8,940 nucleotides of DNA from Paracoccaceae bacterium (GTDB taxonomy: Bacteria; Pseudomonadota; Alphaproteobacteria; Rhodobacterales; Rhodobacteraceae), in NCBI GenBank assembly GCA_003561595.1, contig PWWF01000437.1, positions 1-8,940 on the forward strand. Direction: 5' to 3'. Positions within the stretch are counted from its first letter, which is position 1; each line of letters opens with the position of its first letter. Shown piece after piece: positions 1-6,334 of this stretch. The notes under the pieces were generated by a model. The model was given only the letters and a program-made list of their open reading frames with translations. It made no database searches and had not been told where the DNA came from. The translations under genes were made by a program, and so were the position numbers.

Positions 1-837
1 CTCATGCGCCATCATGTAATCGAGCGCGCGCTTGAGCGCCATCGCGCGCCCCGGTCGCCCGATCAGCCGGCAATGCAGCCCGATCGAGAGCATTTTAGGC
101 GCGCCCGCCTGCCCTTCGGCATAAAGCATGTCGAAACTGTCGCGCAGATAGCGCTCGAACTGGTCGCCAGTGGTGTAGCCTGCCTGGATCGCAAAGCGCA
201 TGTCATTGCAATCCATCGTATAGGGCACGATCAGCTGATCCTTGCCGCCCGCCTGCACCCAATAGGGCAGATCATCGGCGTAACTGTCGGCGATATAGGC
301 GAAATCACCGATCTCGGCGGCCAGATCCACAGTGTTCATCGAACAGCGCCCGGTATACCAGCCGCGCGGGGGGCTGCCCGTGACCTCGGTATGCAACTGG
401 ATGGCCTGGGCGATCTGGGCGCGCTCTTCCTCGCGGCTCATGTCCTTGTGCTCGATCCATTTCAGCCCGTGGCTGGCGATTTCCCAGCCCGCCTCCTGCA
501 TCGCGGCCAGTTGTTCGGGCGCGCGGGCCAGCGCGGTTGCCACGCCATACACCGTGACGGGAATATGCTGCAGCAGGCGATGGACCCGCCAGAACCCGGC
601 GCGCGCGCCGTATTCATAGATCGATTCCATGTTCCAGTGGCGCTGCCCCGGCCAGGCGCTGGCGCCGGTGATCTCTGACAGGAACGCCTCGGAGGCCGGG
701 TCGCCGTGAAGCAGGCAATTCTCGCCCCCTTCCTCGAAATTCAGCACGATCTGCACGGCGATCCGCGCGCCATCGGGCCAGTTGGGATGGGGGGGGCGGG
801 CCCCGTGGCCGATCAGATCTCTGGGGTAGCGTGTCAC
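1..837 (-). CDS. puuE: Allantoinase PuuE (polysaccharide-deacetylase-like), 3' end beyond window
   Basis: PuuE is the metal-independent, polysaccharide-deacetylase-fold allantoinase that opens allantoin to allantoate in the cytoplasm. The 279 codons visible contain hallmarks I associate with the family: YPRDLIGHG near the N-terminus, the acidic NFEEGGEN block (residues 33-40), NMESIYEYG (69-77), an ASHG motif (121-124), RGWYTGR (158-164) and LHCRLIGRPGR near the cut end. The family is about 300 residues long, so only roughly 20-30 residues should be missing, unless this copy continues into a fused OHCU decarboxylase, as is reported for some PuuE-type proteins. The start is a GTG at 837-835. 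An AGAAGGAA ribosome-binding site lies about 7 bases upstream, and the nearby ATG (839-837) runs straight into a TGA. The gene is divergent from uraH, which fits shared control of urate and allantoin breakdown. The reading frame is open to the left edge, so the protein's true end is not seen. Confidence 0.93.
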   Translation of the reverse strand, partial: MTRYPRDLIGHGARPPHPNWPDGARIAVQIVLNFEEGGENCLLHGDPASEAFLSEITGASAWPGQRHWNMESIYEYGARAGFWRVHRLLQHIPVTVYGVATALARAPEQLAAMQEAGWEIASHGLKWIEHKDMSREEERAQIAQAIQLHTEVTGSPPRGWYTGRCSMNTVDLAAEIGDFAYIADSYADDLPYWVQAGGKDQLIVPYTMDCNDMRFAIQAGYTTGDQFERYLRDSFDMLYAEGQAGAPKMLSIGLHCRLIGRPGRAMALKRALDYMMAHE

Positions 838-863
838 ATTGCGTTCCTTCTGCTGGTCCTCGT

Positions 864-893
864 ATAATCCAGAAAATCAGGCGTGTTTTTCAA
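864..893 (-). promoter_or_regulatory. Candidate puuE promoter
   Basis: Read leftward, TTGAAA (893-888) is followed after 18 bases by GATTAT (869-864). This predicts a transcript start near 857 and a leader of about 20 bases carrying the ribosome-binding site. The -35 is good and the -10 matches four of six positions. It lies in the only non-coding space upstream of puuE, but it is a pattern match only. Confidence 0.38.
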
Positions 894-926
894 ATTATTT
901 CATAAGCTGCTTCTGACAGGGTGGTT

Positions 927-956
927 TTGCCTCTGCCCCCTGCGGCAGGCTAGAGT
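927..956 (+). promoter_or_regulatory. Candidate uraH promoter
   Basis: TTGCCT (927-932) and TAGAGT (951-956) are separated by 18 bases, a housekeeping-type spacing. The implied start near 963 gives a leader of roughly 20 bases containing AGGAG. A small dyad, CTGCC (933-937) with GGCAG (944-948), fills the spacer and could bind a regulator or be chance. An alternative start is a perfect TATAAT at 863-868 with TTGCGT 18 bases upstream, which would give a leader over 100 bases long. Confidence 0.4.
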
Positions 957-984
957 GGGGCTGGACCTTCAGGAGTTATCTGAC

Positions 985-1338
985 ATGACCGGCTATCTGA
1001 CCACCCATGTTCTGGACACAGCCCGCGGTTGCCCCGCCGCCGGGCTGACAATCGAGCTGTTTCGCCTGAATGGCGGGCAGCGCGAGAAGCTGAAAACACT
1101 TGTGACCAATGCCGACGGGCGCACGGATATGCAGATCCTGCCCGAGACCGAGTTCGCGACCGGCGCGTATGAGCTGGTCTTTCACGCGGGCGCCTATCTT
1201 GATGCGACCGGCACCCCACCCGAAGACCCGCGTTTTCTGAACATCATCCCGATCCGCTTCGGCATGTCCGAAGCCGCCCATTATCATGTGCCGCTTTTGC
1301 TGTCGCCCTTTGGCTATTCAACCTATCGCGGTAGCTGA
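985..1338 (+). CDS. uraH: 5-hydroxyisourate hydrolase (transthyretin-like)
   Basis: UraH hydrolyses 5-hydroxyisourate, the unstable product of urate oxidation, to OHCU. It is a small transthyretin-fold protein that acts as a tetramer. The 117-residue product has the expected length and all signature elements: the N-terminal LTTHVLD strand with catalytic His8, Arg46 in DGRT, the HYHVPLLLSP strand with His99/His101, and the C-terminal tetrapeptide YRGS (114-117) that distinguishes true HIU hydrolases from transthyretins. The open frame extends back to 883, but ATG 985 is chosen because AGGAG (971-975) sits 9 bases upstream and the conserved family sequence begins exactly here. The gene is divergent from puuE. 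Its last 21 bases overlap the end of the convergent lysR gene. It supplies the step directly after PuuD, encoded about 1 kb to the right. Confidence 0.96.
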   Translation: MTGYLTTHVLDTARGCPAAGLTIELFRLNGGQREKLKTLVTNADGRTDMQILPETEFATGAYELVFHAGAYLDATGTPPEDPRFLNIIPIRFGMSEAAHYHVPLLLSPFGYSTYRGS

Positions 1339-2259
1339 GCCCGCATCCTGATCGGTGCCCCGGATCGTCGTGGCGATGCGTTCGATCACGAATTCCATGA
1401 ACAGCCGGGTCTTGGGGTCCTGCTTGCGCCGATGGGTATAAAGGCAGGCCATCTGCACGGGTTCGGGCGGGGTCTGCACGGCAACGGGGACCAATCTGCC
1501 CGCGCGCAGATGCTCGACCACTTCGAACACGGGTTTCATGACGACCCCGTGGCCCGCCAGCGCCCAGTCGGTCAGCACATCGCCATCATCGCTTTCATAC
1601 CGCCCCGCTACGCGAAAGCGGCGCGGGCCGTCCGGCGTGCCCAGCAGCCACTGGAATTCGGTCGCGCCGGGAAAGCGCAGGTTCAGGCATTCATGCCCAC
1701 CCGAGACCAGATCATCACCGTGGTCCGGCATCCCGCGCCGGGCAATATATTCGGGTGCGGCGCATAGAATACGGCGCACATCCGCGATCTTGCGGATGCG
1801 CAGATTGCTGTCCTCGGGGTGGCCCAGGAAAAACGCGAGATCCAGCCCCTCGGTCGTCAGGTCGATCTTGCGGTCGGACAGGCGCAGGCGCAGGCTGACC
1901 TCGGGATAGAGCGCCAGAAACTCGGGCACCAGCGGCGCGATCAGCCGCCGCCCGACCCCAAGCGGGGCCGCGACATAAAGCGCGCCGCGCGGATTGTCGG
2001 TGATGCTGGCGATCTCTGCCTCGGCGCTTGTCACGGCCTCCAGCACCTCGGTCGCGCCGCGATAAAAGGCCTTGCCCTGTTCCGTTGGGGTCAGGCTGCG
2101 GGTCGTGCGCTGGAACAGGCGCACGCCCAGATGATCCTCGAGCTGTGAAATGCGCGACGACGTGACCGCCGGGGAAATGCGCAGATCCCGCCCGGCTGCC
2201 GACATGCTGCCCAATTCATAGACACGGACAAAGGTGCGGATATTGTCGAGATAGGACAT
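1318..2259 (-). CDS. LysR-family transcriptional regulator, likely of the urate genes
   Basis: The 313-residue product has typical LysR layout. A winged helix-turn-helix covers roughly residues 1-60, with the recognisable run SMSAAGRDLRISPAVTSSRI followed by LEDHLGVRLFQRTTRSLTPTE. A linker helix and a periplasmic-binding-protein-like effector domain follow (about 91-295). The start is ATG 2259-2257, which opens with the family's usual MSYLDNIRTFVRV; the frame runs further upstream to 2343 without family resemblance. The ribosome-binding site before it is weak. The gene is divergent from puuD across a 101-base gap with a dyad operator candidate, and its 3' end overlaps uraH tail-to-tail. This position suggests an autoregulated regulator of puuD and perhaps uraH/puuE, responding to a purine intermediate. 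Neither ligand nor target can be read from the sequence. Confidence 0.93.
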   Translation of the reverse strand: MSYLDNIRTFVRVYELGSMSAAGRDLRISPAVTSSRISQLEDHLGVRLFQRTTRSLTPTEQGKAFYRGATEVLEAVTSAEAEIASITDNPRGALYVAAPLGVGRRLIAPLVPEFLALYPEVSLRLRLSDRKIDLTTEGLDLAFFLGHPEDSNLRIRKIADVRRILCAAPEYIARRGMPDHGDDLVSGGHECLNLRFPGATEFQWLLGTPDGPRRFRVAGRYESDDGDVLTDWALAGHGVVMKPVFEVVEHLRAGRLVPVAVQTPPEPVQMACLYTHRRKQDPKTRLFMEFVIERIATTIRGTDQDAGSATAIG

Positions 2260-2283
2260 TTTTCGGATATTTTTGATGCTGCT

Positions 2284-2326
2284 TGACTTTTGACAGTCAT
2301 ACCAAAAGAAACCGGGGGCGGATAGT
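2284..2326 (+). promoter_or_regulatory. LysR-type operator candidate and activator-dependent puuD promoter
   Basis: The lysR/puuD gap contains TGACTTTTGACAGTCA (2284-2299), a TGAC-N8-GTCA dyad. A smaller perfect dyad, TGACAGTCA (2291-2299), is nested in it. A possible puuD -10, GATAGT (2321-2326), lies 17 bases downstream of CATACC (2298-2303), a poor -35. The dyad therefore sits just upstream of and against the -35 position, where LysR-type activators often bind. TTGACA at 2290-2295 looks like a -35, but its spacing to GATAGT is 25 bases. The dyad is directly visible; its function is inferred. Confidence 0.45.
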
Positions 2327-2360
2327 CTGGCGCAACCCTTCAAGACAAAAGAGGACTGCC

Positions 2361-3596
2361 ATGTATGACTGGGCGATCATCTGGGACTGGCTGGAATTTT
2401 CCGTCCGCTGGCTGCATGTCATCACCGCGATGGCCTGGATCGGCGCGTCCTTTTACTTCATCGCGCTCGATCTGATGCTGCGGCCCAATCCGGCCCTGCC
2501 CAAAGGGGCCACGGGCGAGGAATGGGAAGTGCATGGCGGCGGGTTCTACCATACCGTGAAATACAATGTCGCGCCGTCAGAGATGCCCGAGCATCTGACC
2601 TGGCACAAATGGCAAAGCTACGCGACATGGCTGTCGGGCGCTGTTCTGCTGATGATGATCTACTGGGTGGGGGGCGAATTGTTCCTGCTGGACCCGACCC
2701 GCGCCGATCTGGCGCTATGGCAGGGAATCGTGATTTCCGGGGGCTCGCTGACCATCGGCTGGCTGATCTATGACCAGATGTGCAAATCGAAGCTGGGCGA
2801 GAATCCGACACTTCTGATGCTGATCCTGTTTGCGCTGCTGGTCGCGATGTCCTGGGGGTATAACCAGATCTTCACGGGCCGCGCGGCGCTGTTGCATCTG
2901 GGCGCGTTCACCGCCACGATCATGACTGCCAATGTGTTCTTTCAGATCATGCCCAACCAGCGGATCGTGGTTGCCGACCTGAAGGCCGGGCGCGTGCCGG
3001 ATGCGAAGTATGGCAAGATTGCCAAGCTGCGCTCGACCCATAACAATTACCTGACACTGCCGGTCGTGTTCCTGATGCTGGCGAATCATTATCCGCTGGC
3101 CTTTGCCACCGAATATGCCTGGATCATCGCCAGCCTGATCTTTCTGACCGGGGTCACGATCCGGCATTACTTCAACACCATGCACAAGACAGGCCGCGGC
3201 CCGGCCTGGACCTGGGCGGTGACTGTCGCGATCATGATCGTCATTGCGTGGCTGTCCACCATGCGCCCGGGCGAGACATGGGAAGAGGCCGAGGCGCGCG
3301 ATTTCACCCCCCATGAAGCGCGTTTCGCGTCCGCCGAGAGCTTCGAGGATGCCTATTACGCCGTGCTGGGCAATTGCGCGATGTGCCATGCGCGCGAACC
3401 GGCTTGGGGGAACATGCAATGGGCGCCGTCGGGCGTTTATCTGGAAACCCCGCAGGATGTGGCGCGCCATGCCGATCAGATCTATCTGCAGTCCGGGATC
3501 AGCCACGCCATGCCGCCGCCCAATGCCATAGACATGGACCCCGCCGCCCGCGATCTGATCGTGACATGGATCCGCGAGGTCCGCGCGATGCGGTAG
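2361..3596 (+). CDS. puuD: Membrane urate oxidase/hydroxylase PuuD with C-terminal cytochrome c domain
   Basis: PuuD oxidises urate to 5-hydroxyisourate and passes electrons to its own c-type heme and on to the respiratory chain, so unlike soluble uricase it does not yield hydrogen peroxide. The 411-residue product shows about eight hydrophobic helices (roughly 13-36, 84-103, 118-138, 149-170, 175-198, 229-247, 253-270, 282-299). The family-typical N-terminus includes WLHVITAMAWIGASFYFIALD. A cytochrome c domain follows: CAMCH at 339-343 covalently binds heme, and Met384 in SHAMPPPN is the likely axial ligand. The start is ATG 2361, with GAGGA 5 bases upstream; the frame is open further back to 2283 but without family sequence. 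The gene is divergent from lysR and followed after 156 bases by allE. Its substrate is produced by xanthine dehydrogenase, not in this window, and its product goes to UraH. Confidence 0.95.
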   Translation: MYDWAIIWDWLEFSVRWLHVITAMAWIGASFYFIALDLMLRPNPALPKGATGEEWEVHGGGFYHTVKYNVAPSEMPEHLTWHKWQSYATWLSGAVLLMMIYWVGGELFLLDPTRADLALWQGIVISGGSLTIGWLIYDQMCKSKLGENPTLLMLILFALLVAMSWGYNQIFTGRAALLHLGAFTATIMTANVFFQIMPNQRIVVADLKAGRVPDAKYGKIAKLRSTHNNYLTLPVVFLMLANHYPLAFATEYAWIIASLIFLTGVTIRHYFNTMHKTGRGPAWTWAVTVAIMIVIAWLSTMRPGETWEEAEARDFTPHEARFASAESFEDAYYAVLGNCAMCHAREPAWGNMQWAPSGVYLETPQDVARHADQIYLQSGISHAMPPPNAIDMDPAARDLIVTWIREVRAMR

Positions 3597-3661
3597 GACG
3601 GCTGGATCAGTGCTGCAAGCTGCATCGGAATCCGGCAAGACATCATCCATTTTCAAGAAAA

Positions 3662-3705
3662 CCCGAAGATTGCTGACAGGTCTTTCGGGATGGCCACCGG
3701 GTGGC
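3662..3705 (+). other. Two consecutive hairpins between puuD and allE
   Basis: The 156-base gap after puuD holds two small inverted repeats. CCCGAA (3662-3667) pairs with TTCGGG (3684-3689), extended by GA/TC past a one-base bulge. Four bases later, GCCAC (3693-3697) pairs with GTGGC (3701-3705). No T-run follows either, so they are not classical intrinsic terminators. They could attenuate read-through from puuD into allE, protect an mRNA end, or be chance in GC-rich DNA. No convincing promoter for allE was found in this gap. Confidence 0.35.
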
Positions 3706-3752
3706 GCGGCGTGCATCCTTGCAGGAACCGCGTATTGCAGGACAGGACCGAC

Positions 3753-4592
3753 ATGACCCCAAGCTACTTCGCCCCCACCGGCGGCCACCCCGGACAGGAC
3801 CAGCTTCTGACGGACCGCGCCATCTTTACCGACGCTTATGCGGTCATCCCCAAAGGCTCGATGCGCGATATCGTCACCAGCGCCCTGCCCTTCTGGGAGG
3901 GCACGCGCCTTTGGGTGCTCGCGCGCCCGCTCTCGGGCTTTGCCGAGACATTCTCGCATTACATCATGGAGGTTGCGCCGGGCGGCGGGTCGGACCGGCC
4001 CGAAACCGATGCCGGTGCCGAGGGCGTGTTATTCGTGGTCGAGGGCGCGGCGCAACTGCATCTGGGCGGGGCCACACATGACCTGCGCCCGGGCAGCTAT
4101 GCCTATCTGCCCGCAGGCAGTGACTGGCAGTTGCACAACCGCAGCGCGGCGATGCTGCGCTTTCACTGGGTCCGCAAGGCCTTTGAAGCAGTCGCGGGGC
4201 TGGACGCGCCCGAGCCCCTGGTGCTGAACGAGGCTGACATCCCGCCCACCCCGATGCCCGGCACCGAGGGGCGCTGGGCCACGACCCGTTTCGTGGACCC
4301 GGCCGATCTGCGCCATGACATGCATGTGACAATCGTGACGCTGGCCCCCGGCGCGGTCATCCCGTTTCTGGAAACGCATGTGATGGAGCATGGCCTCTAT
4401 GTGTTGCAGGGCAAGGCGGCGTACCGGCTGAACCGTGACTGGGTCGAGGTCGAGGCGGGCGATTACATGTGGCTGCGCGCCTTTTGCCCGCAGGCCTGCT
4501 ATGCCGGGGGTCCGGGGCCGTTCCGCTATCTGCTTTACAAGGATGTGAACCGCCATATGCCGCTTTCCGGCGCAGGGCTGGCGCGGCCCTGA
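3753..4592 (+). CDS. allE: (S)-ureidoglycine aminohydrolase (bicupin)
   Basis: AllE (also called YlbA or UGlyAH) releases ammonia from (S)-ureidoglycine to give (S)-ureidoglycolate after allantoate breakdown. The 279-residue product has two cupin domains, about 55-145 and 190-270. The manganese site expected in the C-terminal cupin is intact: Glu207, His209 and His213 in ETHVMEH, with Gln247 in CPQACY. The family N-terminus, with RAIFTDAYAVIPKGSMRDIV, is clear. The start is ATG 3753, with AGGA (3744-3747) 5 bases upstream; the frame extends to 3690 but that part overlaps the hairpin region and lacks family resemblance. It follows puuD in the same direction, either in one transcript or from its own promoter. 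Its presence implies that the organism goes through ureidoglycine rather than urea release by allantoicase. The supplying enzyme AllC is not in the window. Confidence 0.95.
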   Translation: MTPSYFAPTGGHPGQDQLLTDRAIFTDAYAVIPKGSMRDIVTSALPFWEGTRLWVLARPLSGFAETFSHYIMEVAPGGGSDRPETDAGAEGVLFVVEGAAQLHLGGATHDLRPGSYAYLPAGSDWQLHNRSAAMLRFHWVRKAFEAVAGLDAPEPLVLNEADIPPTPMPGTEGRWATTRFVDPADLRHDMHVTIVTLAPGAVIPFLETHVMEHGLYVLQGKAAYRLNRDWVEVEAGDYMWLRAFCPQACYAGGPGPFRYLLYKDVNRHMPLSGAGLARP

Positions 4593-4599
4593 GCCGGGG

Positions 4600-4677
4600 A
4601 AAGCGCCCGCTCAGAGGACCCCACCCGCCCGCCCATGTCCCCTTCGCGGGCGCTGCCCGGCCCTGCGGCCCGGGCAG
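4600..4677 (+). repeat. GC-rich intergenic repeat, copy A (inverted relative to copy B)
   Basis: This non-coding element lies directly after allE. AGCGCCCGC (4602-4610) is perfectly complementary to GCGGGCGCT (4646-4654) around a 35-base C-rich loop. A second hairpin, CTGCCCGG (4653-4660) with CCGGGCAG (4670-4677), is joined to it. The reverse complement of 6228-6285 is closely similar. The outer 15 bases beginning AAAGCGCCCGC and the inner 19 bases ending GCGGGCGCTGCC are identical, while the C-rich middle differs by substitutions and small gaps. On the + strand there is no T-run after the stem, so a terminator role for allE would be weak. Such paired hairpins resemble REP/BIME-type dispersed elements. 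Confidence 0.75.
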
Positions 4678-4737
4678 TGATTATGCTTGCCGCGCGCCCC
4701 CGATCGCAGGCAGGATGCAGCCAAGCGGGAGGGGAAG

Positions 4738-6069
4738 ATGCGCAAGGCGATTCAACTTTGGCTATTGGCTGCCGCCCTGACGGCGACACCGGTTTGGGCT
4801 GAACTGGCGCTGCCGTCTGCGCCGCAGGATGCCGATTATGCGCAGCACCCGGATGCGCTGGCCCATCTGGGCTTTCAGCTTTTCTACGATCCGATCCTGT
4901 CAGGCAATCGCGAGGTTGCCTGCGCCACCTGTCACCATCCGGCCTTTGGCAGTTCGGACGGTGTGTCGCTGGGTCTGGGCGATGGCGGGACCGGGCTGGG
5001 GCCAGAGCGCGTGGCCGATCCCGACAACATGCCCGAGCAGCGCATCCCCCGCAATTCCCCCGGCTTGTGGAATCTGGGCCATGCCGAATTTACCACGCTG
5101 TTCCATGATGGCCGGATCGAGGTCGATCCCACGCGCCCCTCCGGCCTGCGCACGCCTCTGGAAGAGGACATGATGGCGGGGTTCGATTCGCTTCTGTCGG
5201 CGCAGAACATGTTTCCGGTGCTCAGCCCCGATGAGATGGCGGGCCATTACAGCGAAAACGAGATCGCGCAGGCCGTGCGGCAGGGGCGGATCACCGGGCC
5301 GGGCGGGGCCTGGGACCGGATCGCCGCGCGCGTGCGCAACATCCCCGACTATGCCGCGGCTTTTGTCGCCGCCGATCCGCAGATAGAGCGCGCGGAGGAT
5401 ATCAGCTTCACCGATATCTCCAACGCGATTGCGGGCTTTGTCGCGGTTGAGTTCCGCTCGGATACCAGCCCGTTCGACGCCTATCTGCGCGGTGAGGCGC
5501 CGCTGCCGGAGCAGGCCGCGCGCGGGATGGAACTGTTTTACGGGCGCGCGACCTGCAGCACATGCCATGCCGGGCCGTTCCAGACCGATCACCGCTTTCA
5601 CGCGCGCGGCGCCCCGCAGCTTGGCCCCGGCAAGGCGGCGCGGTTCGAAAGCCACCAGCGCGACACAGGTCGGATGCGCGTGACGGGACGGGCTGAGGAT
5701 GCCTTTGCGTTTCGCACCCCCTCGCTGCGCAATGTGGCCCAGACGGCCCCTTACGGCCATGCCGGCGCGCATGCGACGCTCGAGGGGTTTCTGCGCGACC
5801 ATCTGGACCCGGTGGCGGCGCTGGCCCGCTATGACCGGGATCAGGTGATCCTGCCGGATCTGGATGTGCAGGACTGGGCGATACTTGATGACGCAGAAGA
5901 GCGCGCCGCGATCAAGCAGGCCGTCAGCACCCCACCGATCCGGCTGAGCGCGGCGGAGATCGCCGATATCCTGGCCTTTCTCGAGGCCCTGAGCGATCCG
6001 GACGCCTTGGCGGGGCGACTGGGCGTGCCTGACAGCGTGCCCAGCGGGCTGCCGGTGCCGCGCCCCTGA
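4738..6069 (+). CDS. Secreted di-heme cytochrome c peroxidase / MauG-family protein
   Basis: The 443-residue product starts with a signal peptide (about residues 1-21, MRKAIQLWLLAAALTATPVWA, cleaved near VWA) and carries two c-type heme sites, CATCH at 62-66 and CSTCH at 273-277, the spacing seen in the bacterial di-heme peroxidase/MauG family. Other family marks are RIPRNSPGLWNLG (102-114), LFHDGR (121-126), FRTPSLRNV (325-333) and TAPYGHAG (336-343). Members reduce hydrogen peroxide with electrons from cytochrome c in the periplasm, or oxidise a protein partner as MauG does; the substrate cannot be read here. The start is ATG 4738 with GGAGG (4728-4732) 5 bases upstream. It follows allE in the same direction after 145 bases and is bracketed by inverted hairpin repeats. 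A link with PuuD, which also feeds electrons into cytochrome c, is inference only. Family confidence is high and role low. Confidence 0.9.
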   Translation: MRKAIQLWLLAAALTATPVWAELALPSAPQDADYAQHPDALAHLGFQLFYDPILSGNREVACATCHHPAFGSSDGVSLGLGDGGTGLGPERVADPDNMPEQRIPRNSPGLWNLGHAEFTTLFHDGRIEVDPTRPSGLRTPLEEDMMAGFDSLLSAQNMFPVLSPDEMAGHYSENEIAQAVRQGRITGPGGAWDRIAARVRNIPDYAAAFVAADPQIERAEDISFTDISNAIAGFVAVEFRSDTSPFDAYLRGEAPLPEQAARGMELFYGRATCSTCHAGPFQTDHRFHARGAPQLGPGKAARFESHQRDTGRMRVTGRAEDAFAFRTPSLRNVAQTAPYGHAGAHATLEGFLRDHLDPVAALARYDRDQVILPDLDVQDWAILDDAEERAAIKQAVSTPPIRLSAAEIADILAFLEALSDPDALAGRLGVPDSVPSGLPVPRP

Positions 6070-6216
6070 GCAAGCCGGGCGACGCAGTCTCTGAATGCCT
6101 CGCGGCACAGCAGCGCGTCCAGCTATACTGCCGATCATCCGCTGCGTTTTCGGCAAGCCACCGGCGCCCGAAATTCACCCCCTCAACCGACTGCACTCTC
6201 GCAGCGTGCCGATCCC
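6070..6216. other. Non-coding stretch after the peroxidase gene
   Basis: These 147 bases form the first part of a 265-base gap between convergent genes. I see no ribosome-binding site paired with a credible start, no RNA gene and no strong hairpin. A leftward open frame crossing the region up to 6196 has no family resemblance and is mostly an antisense shadow of the peroxidase gene. Confidence 0.6.
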
Positions 6217-6286
6217 GCCGCGCAGCGGCAGCGCCCGCGAAGGGGGTCGGGGTGGGTGGGCGGGTGCCCCCTGAGCGGGCGCTTTT
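6217..6286 (-). repeat. GC-rich intergenic repeat, copy B (inverted relative to copy A)
   Basis: This is the second copy of the element after allE, in opposite orientation. AGCGCCCGC (6230-6238) pairs perfectly with GCGGGCGCT (6275-6283) across a 36-base loop. A short hairpin, GCCGC (6217-6221) with GCGGC (6225-6229), sits on the inner side, matching in position but not in sequence the inner hairpin of copy A. The two copies enclose only the peroxidase gene. No direct target duplication is evident beside their outer ends, and no transposase lies between them. Confidence 0.75.
6230..6286 (+). terminator. Possible intrinsic terminator for the peroxidase gene
   Basis: On the + strand, the stem formed by AGCGCCCGC and GCGGGCGCT is followed directly by TTTT (6283-6286). 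It lies 160 bases after the peroxidase stop and faces the convergent marR gene. The long loop and short T-run make it an imperfect intrinsic terminator, so the stem could equally serve as an mRNA-end stabiliser. Confidence 0.4.
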
Positions 6287-6334
6287 CTGTACAAAACCGA
6301 CACCATAGCAGCGACCGGAGCCCGGCCATCGGGG

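Noticed and set aside
863..868. Perfect TATAAT between puuE and uraH as the main uraH promoter
   Set aside because: Its partner TTGCGT is weak and the leader would exceed 100 bases. The pair at 927-956 gives a normal leader. It is kept only as an alternative in the promoter entry.
2290..2295. TTGACA as the -35 of a classical puuD promoter
   Set aside because: No acceptable -10 lies 16-18 bases downstream. The nearest -10-like string is 25 bases away, so the string is better explained as part of the dyad.
2715..3959. A 414-codon leftward open frame opposite puuD and the start of allE
   Set aside because: It lies antisense to a well-supported gene, has low-complexity composition typical of GC-rich shadow frames, no family resemblance, and crosses an intergenic region.
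4900..6156. A 418-codon leftward open frame opposite the peroxidase gene
   Set aside because: It is antisense to a gene with two heme motifs and a signal peptide. Its product is rich in Arg, Gly and Ala without recognisable domains.
5924..6196. A 90-codon leftward frame reaching into the gap after the peroxidase gene
   Set aside because: About half is antisense to the peroxidase C-terminus, and the remaining N-terminal part matches nothing I recognise. There is no convincing ribosome-binding site.
4600..6286. An insertion sequence or complete transposon around the peroxidase gene
   Set aside because: There is no transposase, no target-site duplication at the outer ends, and the enclosed gene has the same composition as its neighbours. 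Only the inverted repeats are reported.
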